This document shows positions 43,692-51,941 of a stretch of DNA of 64,000 nucleotides, in pieces. The notes under the pieces are model-generated. The model searched no databases, was not told the DNA's origin, and worked only from the letters and a program-made list of their open reading frames with translations. Position 1 is the stretch's first letter, and the number at the start of each line of letters is the position of its first letter. The translations under genes and the position numbers were made by a program. The stretch is from Lachnospiraceae bacterium (lineage in GTDB: Bacteria; Bacillota; Clostridia; Lachnospirales; Lachnospiraceae), in assembly GCA_017620255.1 (NCBI GenBank), contig JAFZQU010000001.1:144013-208012 (forward strand), given 5' to 3'.

Positions 43692-44528
43692 ATGGCTGAA
43701 CTGACACTGTGCATGGGCACTCTGGCAAAAACTCCATATTACATCACGGGACTCGGTGTGAACGTATATTCCATCGAGGAGCTTTGCTATTGTCTTGCGG
43801 GGAACGCGTATATCCTCGATGAGGACCTGATGGATCCGAAACTCTGCACGTTCATCGAAAAGCAGCTGCAGTTAAAGGAACTGGCCACGGACCTTCGTGA
43901 ACTCATCGATGAGAACAAGAGTATCGGCGAGTTCGTGACAACGATCTTAACCAAGACCGGCTACTTAAGTGAAGAAGAGATCTACGAGGTCAAGCAGGTG
44001 CTGCTCGATAACGCGATGCTCGGGTTTGCGAACAAGCGTAAGGCCAGAGGGGATAATCTTCTGAAGAACCGTAAATATATGCTTGCGATCGACGAATACC
44101 AGTATATCCTCGAAAACATCGACAAAGCCGAGGAAACGGAACTCTATGCCGCGATCCTGCATAACATCGGCACGGCTTACGCCTATATGTTCCTGTTTGA
44201 AAAGGCAGCCTACTATTACCGGGAAGCTGCGGATCTGGCTGACGGGGAAGAGAGCCGGATCGCATACCTGATGGCAACACGCATGACCATGCATAAGGAC
44301 CAGTATGACAAACTGCTGCTCCGTCACGGATATGATGCGGAGTTCCTCGCCAAAGTCGACAAGCGTATGGAACAGGGACGCTTCGGCGCGGAGCACTCAC
44401 CCTACCGCGAAGCCATGGACAACATCAAGGAACTCAAAGGCAGCGGCAGGATCAACGATTACTACAAAGCGATCGACGATACGCTTAGCAGCTGGAAACA
44501 GGAATACAGAAGAAACATGAACGCATAA
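43692..44528 (+). CDS. TPR-containing protein of the 38.8-45.8 kb cassette
   Basis: A 278-residue soluble protein of unknown function. The N-terminal ~100 residues are helical (GVNVYSIEELCYCLAGNAYIL). The centre has two or three tetratricopeptide repeats (DNLLKNRKYMLAIDEYQYILENI, then ELYAAILHNIGTAYAYMFLFEKAAYYYREAADL). The last ~60 residues are helical with aromatic and basic residues. It begins 3 bases after the ATPase-like gene. Tetratricopeptide repeats bind partner proteins, which suits a complex made with its two upstream neighbours. Confidence 0.8.
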   Translation: MAELTLCMGTLAKTPYYITGLGVNVYSIEELCYCLAGNAYILDEDLMDPKLCTFIEKQLQLKELATDLRELIDENKSIGEFVTTILTKTGYLSEEEIYEVKQVLLDNAMLGFANKRKARGDNLLKNRKYMLAIDEYQYILENIDKAEETELYAAILHNIGTAYAYMFLFEKAAYYYREAADLADGEESRIAYLMATRMTMHKDQYDKLLLRHGYDAEFLAKVDKRMEQGRFGAEHSPYREAMDNIKELKGSGRINDYYKAIDDTLSSWKQEYRRNMNA

Positions 44529-44555
44529 GGACGGGGAAGGCGCCCGGGAGATACG

Positions 44556-45776
44556 ATGAGCAATATCTTTACAAAACTGTTTGAAAAACTTGGATTTATC
44601 GAGCCGGAAGAAGATGCGGTTGATTTTGCCTTGGGGCTTTCGGAAGGAAAAGATTCCGTTTCGATGGATAAGGTACTGTCGGGGGAGACTGTAAGGCGTT
44701 CCGACTTAAACGTGCTCGATTACCGCGACAGGGAGCGATATGTGCGTGCCTGCTGCGAGCAGATGACCGCGGCCTCCAAGGAAGTCGAGGAACAGAAGAT
44801 CGAGTACCAGACGATCACGGAGAGACTTACGGATCTGGAAGAGATCGCGCAGCTGCCCACATCCGATAAGGAAGAAGTGAAGAAGCGTGCGCAGAAGATC
44901 CTGCAGATCGAAGAGGATGAAACGCACTACAGAAGACCCGTCAGCAAGATCACGGAAGTGCAGTACCGTGAGATGGAACGGCTTGCAGATGAGATCCCGG
45001 GTGTGCTAAAGACCATGCGCGAGCGGGAAGACTATCAGATGAGCGTGCGGCGCGACATGAACCTGCTTGAAGGGGAGAAGAGTGCGCTTGCATATCAGCG
45101 CAAGGAAGATGCGCGCAAAGCGACGAACACCAAGGGGTATATCATCATCATTCTGGTGACAGCCGTGCTCGCGTTTGCCCTGCTGCTTTTCCTGCAGAAG
45201 GCTTCGCGTATGGACGTGACCGTCGCTTACTATGTACTGACCGGCCTGACCGCGATCGCGGTGACAGCCTGTGTTGTCAGCTACAGGAACGCACAGAGTG
45301 ATCAGACGAGTACGGAAAAACAGATCAACCGCGCGATCCAGCTGCAGAATTCCGCCAAGATCAAATACGTGAACATCACGAACCTGCTGGATTTCATGTA
45401 TGCAAAATACCAGGTTGCCAATTCCTATGAGCTTTCCTACATGTGGGACAAATACAAGGAAGAGAAGGCAGCGCGCAATCACAGCGAAGAAGTTGCGCAG
45501 AAACTGGAAGACGCAAGACGCAGTCTCTACGGTCTGCTTTCGCACTTCCGTTTAAAAGACCCTTCCATTTGGGTCTATCAGCCTGGCGCACTCATTTTTG
45601 ATGAGGAAATGACGGAACTGAGACACAGCCTGATCATACAGCGTCAGCGGCTGCGCAAAGGGATTGATTTTAACATGTTCAATCTGGAGGATTCCAAAAA
45701 AGAGATCGAGCAGCTGGTGAAGGACTACCCGAAATATGCACGCGAAGTATTAGCTATTGTGAGCCAGTACGAATAA
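44556..45776 (+). CDS. membrane protein with two flanking coiled coils
   Basis: A 406-residue protein and the last gene of the cassette. A short helical N-terminus (NIFTKLFEKLGFIEPEED) precedes a long coiled coil at about 70-190. Two adjacent membrane helices lie at roughly 195-215 and 222-244 (TKGYIIIILVTAVLAFALLL; VTVAYYVLTGLTAIAVTACV), joined by a short loop. A second coiled-coil/helical region extends to the end. Both soluble parts should be cytoplasmic. It could anchor the preceding three soluble proteins to the membrane. A CGGGGAAGG-type ribosome site lies upstream of the ATG. No family is recognised. Confidence 0.8.
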   Translation: MSNIFTKLFEKLGFIEPEEDAVDFALGLSEGKDSVSMDKVLSGETVRRSDLNVLDYRDRERYVRACCEQMTAASKEVEEQKIEYQTITERLTDLEEIAQLPTSDKEEVKKRAQKILQIEEDETHYRRPVSKITEVQYREMERLADEIPGVLKTMREREDYQMSVRRDMNLLEGEKSALAYQRKEDARKATNTKGYIIIILVTAVLAFALLLFLQKASRMDVTVAYYVLTGLTAIAVTACVVSYRNAQSDQTSTEKQINRAIQLQNSAKIKYVNITNLLDFMYAKYQVANSYELSYMWDKYKEEKAARNHSEEVAQKLEDARRSLYGLLSHFRLKDPSIWVYQPGALIFDEEMTELRHSLIIQRQRLRKGIDFNMFNLEDSKKEIEQLVKDYPKYAREVLAIVSQYE

Positions 45777-45798
45777 AGAACGGGGTTTCACCCGTTCT
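45777..45798. terminator. bidirectional hairpin between convergent genes
   Basis: AGAACGGG / CCCGTTCT form an 8-bp stem with a GTTTCA loop. It begins one base after the cassette's last stop codon and overlaps the final codons of the PilZ gene. There is no strong U-tract, so efficiency is uncertain. Confidence 0.5.
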
Positions 45799-46153
45799 CG
45801 TCCGCTTCTTTCAGACGCTTTTCAAAGTCTTCGAGCATCTTGCGCACATGCGGAGAGATCGAGACAAATTCACATCCATACTGATAATGATCCATGTCAA
45901 TGGCACTGCTGCGGATGATTCGCACGTCCGTGATGATCTGCGGCAGGTCCTTTGCAAGCTCCAGATTTGCGATGAAATAATAGCCGGTCGGCAGAATGCA
46001 TTCCGATATGAATCCGATCCCCGTTGCCGAGATATCGGTCACTTCGATGGATGAGGAGATATCGGTGATCGTATTGGTGTTTTCCTTATAGAGATCGGAA
46101 ATGGACAGTTTCATTCCAAGGATCAGTCGTTTGGCATCTCTTTTTTCTTCCAT
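45788..46153 (-). CDS. PilZ domain cyclic di-GMP receptor protein
   Basis: A 121-residue single-domain PilZ protein. It has the RxxxR motif (Arg5-Asp-Ala-Lys-Arg9) and the second motif DISATGIGF (D/NxSxxG), separated by about 30 residues as in functional c-di-GMP binders. The beta-barrel pattern continues to YQYGCEFVSIS. Without an output domain it should act on a partner protein. It lies between the 38.8-45.8 kb cassette and a LysR gene on the minus strand; a GGDEF cyclase is encoded at 22336-23421. Confidence 0.87.
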   Translation of the reverse strand: MEEKRDAKRLILGMKLSISDLYKENTNTITDISSSIEVTDISATGIGFISECILPTGYYFIANLELAKDLPQIITDVRIIRSSAIDMDHYQYGCEFVSISPHVRKMLEDFEKRLKEADENG

Positions 46154-46177
46154 ACGGAATGTTCTCCTTTGTAAGAT

Positions 46178-47062
46178 TTATTTATCGAGTAACTGCAGCA
46201 GGGTGTCTGTTGCTTTGGAAACGTGTGCGCGCTGTCTGCTGATCAGGTAAAGTGCACGCTTTGGAACTTCCGGTGTGAATGAAAGCCGGATCAGTTCCCC
46301 GCTTTTTATCGCAGAAGCCGCGTAATCTTCCGGCAGGCAGCCGATGCCGATATTCTTCAGTGCAAACTGCAGGATCATATCTGCATCGTCAAATGTATAG
46401 GCAGGCCGGATGTTTAACTGCATCCCGGCTAAAAAATCATCTACATGCTGCCGCTGCGGGTGCGCTGCCGGATGACCGATCAGGGGCAGATGCGTCAGCA
46501 GCTGATAGGGCAGGTTCGGGGAGCGCAGATAAGAGTAACCGCCGCCGGCAACAAAGATATCCTGTATATCGCGTACCTTGCGAACAGACAGGCTGCCGGG
46601 AGAGACGGGCTTTGTTTCCGAAAGGACCAGATCGAGCTTCCCATCCTGCAGTTTCCGGATCATATCCGCATCCGTTCCTGTTTCAAAGTCCACGCTTATG
46701 TGCGGATAATTGCTGCGAAAGAGCTCCAGGTGTGACAGGAGATAGTACTTGATGGCAAGATCCGATGCACCGATCCGTATTTCCCCGTCGTTCAGGTTCT
46801 CGATCTCATGCAGCTTGCGCTCCGCTTCCGTAAACGCTTCATTTCCCGCCGCAACACTTGCATAGAGCAGCTCGCCTTCTTTGGTAAGCTTTATCCCTTT
46901 GGCCTGCCGCACAAACAGCTTGACATGAAGCTGCTGTTCCAGCTGTTTCATGGACTGGCTGACAGCAGGCTGCGTGATCGACAGTTCTTTTGCCGCGTCG
47001 GTCAGGGAGGCACATTTTGCCACATGATAGAAAACCTTGTAGAGTTCCCAATTCCTGCTCAT
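46178..47062 (-). CDS. LysR family transcriptional regulator
   Basis: About 294 residues. The winged helix is at 1-60 (NWELYKVFYHVAKCASLTDAAKELSITQPAVSQSMKQLEQQL). The effector domain is at about 88-290, opening GEIRIGASDLAIKYYLLSHL. The start MSRNWELYKVF is standard for this LysR branch, although the open frame extends to 47122. It is divergent from the exopolysaccharide operon, and such regulators usually act on the divergent neighbour, so control of the cpsB promoter is plausible. It lies 24 bases from the PilZ gene on the same strand. Confidence 0.88.
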   Translation of the reverse strand: MSRNWELYKVFYHVAKCASLTDAAKELSITQPAVSQSMKQLEQQLHVKLFVRQAKGIKLTKEGELLYASVAAGNEAFTEAERKLHEIENLNDGEIRIGASDLAIKYYLLSHLELFRSNYPHISVDFETGTDADMIRKLQDGKLDLVLSETKPVSPGSLSVRKVRDIQDIFVAGGGYSYLRSPNLPYQLLTHLPLIGHPAAHPQRQHVDDFLAGMQLNIRPAYTFDDADMILQFALKNIGIGCLPEDYAASAIKSGELIRLSFTPEVPKRALYLISRQRAHVSKATDTLLQLLDK

Positions 47063-47071
47063 AACACAAAT

Positions 47072-47100
47072 ATTGTAGCATGAAGCCGCACATGAAACAA
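47072..47100 (-). promoter_or_regulatory. putative promoter for the LysR gene
   Basis: Read on the minus strand: TTGTTT (47095-47100), a 17-base spacer, TACAAT (47072-47077). The predicted start falls only a few bases before the ATG at 47062, implying a nearly leaderless message, so I hold this loosely. Confidence 0.4.
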
Positions 47101-47106
47101 TTATCG

Positions 47107-47135
47107 TTGACAAATAACACATGAAATGTTTAAAT
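47107..47135 (+). promoter_or_regulatory. putative promoter for the exopolysaccharide operon
   Basis: TTGACA (47107-47112), a 17-base spacer, TTAAAT (47130-47135). The -35 is perfect and the -10 is weak, as expected of an activator-dependent promoter. A 9-base direct repeat CACATGAAA flanks the -35 (47089-47097 and 47118-47126). Confidence 0.45.
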
Positions 47136-47198
47136 AAAAATGAGTATAGTCAACATAACATGGGATAACTGTTTGTCTACGGATTTGGAAAAAGGGAA

Positions 47199-47915
47199 AT
47201 GATCGATATACACTGCCACCTGCTCTATGGTGTTGATGATGGGGCAAGATCCCTTGAAATGTCAAGGAATATGCTTGCTGAAGCCGCAGAGCAGGGGATC
47301 ACGGATATGATTTTGACACCCCATTACAGACAGGAAATGTTCCTGTATAAACTAGATGACATAAGATCATCTTTTGCGGCGGTGCGCGGGGTGGCCGGAC
47401 AATATAAGATCCGCGTGTATCTGGGGTGTGAATACCGCGTGGATGACGAAATGGTTACAAACCTTAAGTCAGGCCGCTGCCTGACACTGGCCGGCAGTGA
47501 CTGGGTACTTACAGAATTCAGCCACACGGCAACGATCACAAAGATCCGCGGCAGCCTGGAAACGCTGCTTGCCGGCGGGTACACACCCGTGATCGCACAT
47601 GCGGAACGCTATGATGCATTTGCCGCAGATCCGGCGCTTTTGCAGGAATGCAGGAATATGGGCGCCATGATACAGATCAACGCGGACAGCGTCCTCGGAA
47701 AGGACGGCGCAGGCGTCAAAAAAGTCTGCAGGCAGATCCTAAAAAGCGGACTTGCGGACATTGTGGCGTCGGATTGCCATAATGTGAGCGACCGCGGAAA
47801 CCATATGCGGCAGTGCTGCAATCACATCACAGATGAGTACGGCCGCGATCTTGCATGGAAACTGTTTACGGAGAATCCGCTGAAGATCCTGGAACGGCAG
47901 GAAATGCTTCAGTAA
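47199..47915 (+). CDS. CpsB/YwqE-type PHP tyrosine phosphatase
   Basis: A 238-residue manganese-dependent protein-tyrosine phosphatase of the PHP fold. Metal-binding motifs are visible: MIDIHCHLLYGVDDGA, MILTPHY, GCEYRVDDE, VIAHAERYDAF and IVASDCHNV. In exopolysaccharide loci it dephosphorylates the BY-kinase, encoded here two genes downstream (48653-49486). It is the first gene of the locus and lies divergent from LysR. Confidence 0.92.
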   Translation: MIDIHCHLLYGVDDGARSLEMSRNMLAEAAEQGITDMILTPHYRQEMFLYKLDDIRSSFAAVRGVAGQYKIRVYLGCEYRVDDEMVTNLKSGRCLTLAGSDWVLTEFSHTATITKIRGSLETLLAGGYTPVIAHAERYDAFAADPALLQECRNMGAMIQINADSVLGKDGAGVKKVCRQILKSGLADIVASDCHNVSDRGNHMRQCCNHITDEYGRDLAWKLFTENPLKILERQEMLQ

Positions 47916-47949
47916 TGCTTCTATAGAAAACGACTTACGGGAGAATATC

Positions 47950-48648
47950 TTGAACGAACAGGAAAAAACCACAGACGAAATCGAGATAGACTTACGCGAA
48001 CTGGCGCTGGTACTTCTTGCCCACTGGAAAACGCTCCTGCTCTCAGCCATCCTGGCTGCGGCGGTCGCTTTTTCCTACCGGTATTTCTTTATGAATCCGG
48101 TGTATGAATCCAACGCCCTGCTCTATGTCCTGACCAAGAGTACTTCGATCACAAGCCTCGCAGACCTGCAGACCGGTGCGAACCTGACGCAGGACTATCT
48201 GATCGTCACGAAGGGGCGCCCGGTGCTCGACAAAGTCATCGACCATCTGAGCCTGCCGGAGGATTACGAGGAACTGGAAAAGAAGGTCGAGGTCAGAAAC
48301 CCGAACAATACGCGTTTTATCGAGATCATTGTGCAGGATGAAGATCCGGAGCGTGCCAAAGTCATCTGCGACAAGATCGCAGAGGTGGCGGCTGATTTTA
48401 TCGCGGAGAAAATGGACCAGGATCCGCCAAACCTTGTACAGGGCGGTTACGCGGACGGCAAACCGGTCAGTCACGGCCCCGTCTTTTTCACGGCGGTCGG
48501 ATTTGCCGCGGGATTTGCCATTGCTGCGGTCCTGATCATTTTGTCCTATCTGTTTAATGACGATCTGGTATCGCCGGAAGATGTGGAAACAAAGGCCGGC
48601 TTAAGGGTGCTTGCAATGCTCCCGGTTGAAGAAGCGGAGGAATTCTGA
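47950..48648 (+). CDS. Wzz/YveK-type polysaccharide chain-length modulator
   Basis: A 232-residue membrane protein with two helices (about 32-50 and 180-202) flanking an extracellular domain, the layout of the transmembrane activator of Gram-positive BY-kinases. The Wzz N-terminal motif is visible (EIDLRELALVLLAHWKTLLLSA). It starts at a TTG (47950) with CGGGAGA upstream. It should pair with the CpsD kinase encoded directly after it and set chain length or export. Confidence 0.9.
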   Translation: MNEQEKTTDEIEIDLRELALVLLAHWKTLLLSAILAAAVAFSYRYFFMNPVYESNALLYVLTKSTSITSLADLQTGANLTQDYLIVTKGRPVLDKVIDHLSLPEDYEELEKKVEVRNPNNTRFIEIIVQDEDPERAKVICDKIAEVAADFIAEKMDQDPPNLVQGGYADGKPVSHGPVFFTAVGFAAGFAIAAVLIILSYLFNDDLVSPEDVETKAGLRVLAMLPVEEAEEF

Positions 48649-48652
48649 AGTC

Positions 48653-49486
48653 ATGCATGCGGTCAAACTGAATGAGATCAGACAACAGAGCAATATGATG
48701 CGTGAAGCCCTTAGAGAACTTCGGACCAACATCCGTTTCTGCGGGGATGATATCAAGACGATCCTGTTTACGAGCGTGATGCCAAACGAAGGCAAAAGCA
48801 CGGTGGTCATGAATCTGGCGAGATCCCTTGTCGATGCCGGAAACATGGTGCTTGTCATCGATTCCGACATGCGTAAATCCGTGCTGGTCGGCAGGCACAA
48901 AGCCAGAAGAACGGACGGCGGCGAAGTATACGGACTGTCGCATTTTCTGTCGGGACAGATGGATCTGGAGGAAGTCGTTTACCAGACACAGTTCCCGCAG
49001 CTCTACATGCTTTTTGCAGGACCTGCTGTCGTGAACCCGACGGAACTTCTGGAGAATAAATATTTCCCGCGGCTGATCCATGCCGTGCGGAGCAGGTTTG
49101 ATTATGTGCTGATCGACTGCGCACCGCTTGGTGCCGCGATCGATGCCGCTGTCATCGCGAAGGAATGCGACGGTGCGGCCATCGTGATTTCGCAGGGGGA
49201 AGTGAGCAGCAAAGCCTGCCTGAACGTGAAGAAACAGCTGGAAGCATCGGGCGTCCGGATCCTTGGCGCCGTGCTCAATAAAGTAGATATGAAGAAGTCC
49301 AAGTATTACGGCAAGTACTATGGCGGATACTATGGAAAATATTACGGAAAAGAAGAGAATACGACACCGAAGGCGGATATCCGCGGAGAGGTGAAGATGC
49401 AGATGGATCTGGAAGAGATCCGGAAAGCATCCTCTGCGTTAGCGGAAGATAATTTTGTTGCGGGCAGACCGGAGAGAAGAAAATAG
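48653..49486 (+). CDS. CpsD/CapB-type BY-kinase (protein-tyrosine kinase)
   Basis: About 277 residues. Walker A is SVMPNEGKSTVVMNL with Lys48, Walker A' is VLVIDSDMRKSVL, and Walker B is YVLIDCAPLG. A tyrosine cluster (YYGKYYGGYYGKYYGK) autophosphorylates in this family; a further ~45 residues follow it, which is unusual because the cluster is normally at the very C-terminus. The ATG at 48653, with GCGGAGGAATT upstream, is chosen over 48611. It forms the kinase/phosphatase switch of the locus with CpsB. Confidence 0.92.
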   Translation: MHAVKLNEIRQQSNMMREALRELRTNIRFCGDDIKTILFTSVMPNEGKSTVVMNLARSLVDAGNMVLVIDSDMRKSVLVGRHKARRTDGGEVYGLSHFLSGQMDLEEVVYQTQFPQLYMLFAGPAVVNPTELLENKYFPRLIHAVRSRFDYVLIDCAPLGAAIDAAVIAKECDGAAIVISQGEVSSKACLNVKKQLEASGVRILGAVLNKVDMKKSKYYGKYYGGYYGKYYGKEENTTPKADIRGEVKMQMDLEEIRKASSALAEDNFVAGRPERRK

Positions 49487-50680
49487 ATGAGGAAATTTCT
49501 GATCGTAAAAATCTGGATCGCTCTGGAGATCGTTGCCGTACTGGCAGTGGCAGTACTTGTGTTGCTCAAGGTTTTCGTATGGCAGGAAACGGAGCAGGAG
49601 CCCAATTACAAGATCCCGCAGACAGAGACAAAGGAAACGGATCTGGAAGGGATCCCGCTTCCGCGCGACCTGACTGCGGATGAATACGAGGAAGACATTG
49701 CCGCAGCAGATGCGGATCTAAACGCCGAGAGCGATACGGTCACCGGAAGCCTGTATGAGGCGGATTATCCGGAAGAAGTGATGGCGCAGATCGGAAAACT
49801 GAATGAGACGCAGAAGATCGAGCTTCTGCTTATGACCACGCCGGAGGTTTTATGTGAGAAAGACAAAGTCACGGTTGCCGGCAACATCTTTCAGCAGGCT
49901 TTCGCGGAGAAAGGCGTATCCGGGCTGATCTTTTCCGATAAGAACTTCGTATCGGATGCGGCAGGCATGGAAATGTTTAAGACGATCCGCGGCTGGTCAA
50001 GGGACGCCGGCGCACCGCTCGTACTGCTCGGATATGCAGGAAATACGCAGGTTGCATCGAAACTCTCCGACAGGGGCTTTAATCTGCTGTTTGTGGATGG
50101 AGTTTCTGCGGATGCGATCGGGGAAGCGGCAGAGAACTGCATGGTTCCCGCAGTTTCGACCGATCCTGCAAACCTGGGTGAGCTTGGCGGATCAGCGGTT
50201 TCGGCAGATTCCGTTTCGTCAGCGGTTTCAGCCGTGGTAGAGACAGAAGAAGCAGATGCCATTATAGATCTGATCAATGAAGGAAGGACTTGTTTTTATA
50301 GGGTTAAAGACTATACAGGGATCAGGGAAGCACTTATAGGGGCAGCGCAGGAGGGCGTGATCTTTCCGGAGGCACTGGATAAATCCGCAGGCTATGCGCT
50401 TACTGTAAGATATGCACTGACGCAGATGCGTCCCGAGGAATTCGAGAAGGAAGTGCCAAAGACCACACCTTCCAAAAAGAAAAAGACACAGACGCCTGAA
50501 GAGCAGGCGGCAGAGGCCGCGCAGAAACTGCAGGAACAGGCGATAAAAGATGCGCAGAAGGCGCAGAAGGAAGCACAAAAGCAGGCCGAGCAGCTGCAGA
50601 AACAGTTGCAGGAACAGGCCGCCGCAGCTGCGGCAGCTGCAGCACAGGCACCGGCAGCCGTGCAGACACCGGCGCAGTAA
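49487..50680 (+). CDS. membrane-anchored GH3-like pseudoenzyme with Lys/Gln/Ala tail
   Basis: A 397-residue protein starting directly after the CpsD stop. One N-terminal membrane helix is at about 7-28, then an acidic linker. A domain at about 95-310 follows the glycoside hydrolase 3 barrel pattern: LNETQKIELLLMTTPE, GVSGLIFSDKNF, and DYTGIREALIGAAQEGVIFPEALDKS. The KH...H motif and a clear nucleophile Asp are missing, and the barrel is short, so catalysis is doubtful. The C-terminal ~75 residues are Lys/Gln/Ala-rich, likely a coiled coil ending in an Ala/Pro run. It may bind the nascent glycan. Confidence 0.65.
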   Translation: MRKFLIVKIWIALEIVAVLAVAVLVLLKVFVWQETEQEPNYKIPQTETKETDLEGIPLPRDLTADEYEEDIAAADADLNAESDTVTGSLYEADYPEEVMAQIGKLNETQKIELLLMTTPEVLCEKDKVTVAGNIFQQAFAEKGVSGLIFSDKNFVSDAAGMEMFKTIRGWSRDAGAPLVLLGYAGNTQVASKLSDRGFNLLFVDGVSADAIGEAAENCMVPAVSTDPANLGELGGSAVSADSVSSAVSAVVETEEADAIIDLINEGRTCFYRVKDYTGIREALIGAAQEGVIFPEALDKSAGYALTVRYALTQMRPEEFEKEVPKTTPSKKKKTQTPEEQAAEAAQKLQEQAIKDAQKAQKEAQKQAEQLQKQLQEQAAAAAAAAAQAPAAVQTPAQ

Positions 50681-50740
50681 GTTTGTGCCAAAAGATTTAC
50701 CGGACTGATTTTTGCTTTCACATAGGGGGAGTAGGGGAAT

Positions 50741-51841
50741 ATGAAAGCACGGACCAATACAAAAGAGATTGTATTGCTCATCAGCGTGATCCTGATCGCG
50801 CTGGCATTGAGTGTGCTTTTCATTCTGTTCATACGTCACCGCGAGCAGTTAAAGAAGGCACAGGCGGCGACCGTCACGGAAGTGATGAGCGAAAATGCTT
50901 CCGCAAACGTGAATACGGAATCCGTTCCCGTCAGTAACGACAGGGAGCAGGAAACAACATACAGAGAGATCGAAAGCGTTGCTGATTTTGCCGATGAAAA
51001 ATGGAGTGAAGGCCTGGTGCGTCATGACGGCAAGATCTACCGCTACAAAAGCGGATTGCAGAATTATCTGTTCCTTGGCATCGATAATGACGACCCGGTC
51101 GCACCTGCTGCTGACGGCATCAGCGGCGGACAGTCGGATGCGATCTTCCTGCTGGTCACAGACCGTGTACAGCAGCAGGTCAGCATCATTGCGATCAACC
51201 GCAATACGATCGTGCCGGTGGATGTGTATGATGAGGCAGGTAATTTTGTCGTACAGATGGATCTGCAGATCTGCCTGCAGCACGGGTACGGCGATGGCAT
51301 GAAATTATCCTGTATCCGCAGTGTGGAAGCGGTGAACCGCCTGTTTAAGGGCGTTCCGGTTTCGGGTTATATTTCGCTTAATATGGGCGGACTTCCCGCG
51401 GTCAACGATGCGATCGGCGGCGTGGAACTCACACCGGTCGAGAGCGTGCGGCGCGGAGATATCGTGATCACAAAAGGCAAACCCATCACCTTAAGCGGTG
51501 AACAGGCATATGCGTACCTGCGTACGCGTGATGTGGATGCATTCGGATCTGCCAACGACCGTCTGCAGCGCCAGCAGCAGTACATTGTCGCTGCGATAGG
51601 AAAGCTGCTCGCAGACCCCGGTAAAGCGAACAAGATCTACGAAGCGGGCGGTGATTACATCGTTGCGAGCATTGATCTGCCCAAACTGATCGACAGTACG
51701 AAAGATATGACTTTTACGGAGGATCATATGTACCAGCTTCCCGGCGAGACTGAGTTCAAAGATGATTTTGAACGCTACAACGTCGATGAGGAAGGTATGA
51801 TCCGTCTGATTTTGGATGTTTTCTATGAGGAAGTACAGTGA
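50741..51841 (+). CDS. LCP (LytR-CpsA-Psr) family glycopolymer ligase
   Basis: A 366-residue protein with an N-terminal membrane helix (about 10-31) and an extracytoplasmic LCP domain. Recognisable parts are NYLFLGIDNDD, SIIAINRNTIVPVDVYD, AVNDAIGGVEL and the AYAYLRTRDVDAFGSANDRLQRQQQ block with its conserved Arg/Asp residues. LCP enzymes transfer undecaprenyl-linked glycopolymers to peptidoglycan, so it would attach the polysaccharide made by this locus. A GGGGGAG ribosome site precedes the ATG. Confidence 0.9.
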   Translation: MKARTNTKEIVLLISVILIALALSVLFILFIRHREQLKKAQAATVTEVMSENASANVNTESVPVSNDREQETTYREIESVADFADEKWSEGLVRHDGKIYRYKSGLQNYLFLGIDNDDPVAPAADGISGGQSDAIFLLVTDRVQQQVSIIAINRNTIVPVDVYDEAGNFVVQMDLQICLQHGYGDGMKLSCIRSVEAVNRLFKGVPVSGYISLNMGGLPAVNDAIGGVELTPVESVRRGDIVITKGKPITLSGEQAYAYLRTRDVDAFGSANDRLQRQQQYIVAAIGKLLADPGKANKIYEAGGDYIVASIDLPKLIDSTKDMTFTEDHMYQLPGETEFKDDFERYNVDEEGMIRLILDVFYEEVQ

Positions 51842-51941
51842 TCTTAAGCCGGATTTGTTGGCTAAAGATTTCGAAAAATCATAAAACCAGACAGTATAAG
51901 ATGAAGATTGCTCTACAGGAGCAAAGAGGAGGAGAAATACG

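Noticed and set aside
46279..46752. A 157-codon plus-strand frame antisense to the LysR gene
   Set aside because: The LysR protein on the minus strand is certain; the plus-strand product is Arg/Ser/Ala-rich noise.
49305..49356. A nucleotide repeat array or CRISPR-like repeat in the TAC/TAT/GGC-rich stretch
   Set aside because: It is the codon run for the tyrosine cluster of the BY-kinase, not spaced repeats with unique spacers.
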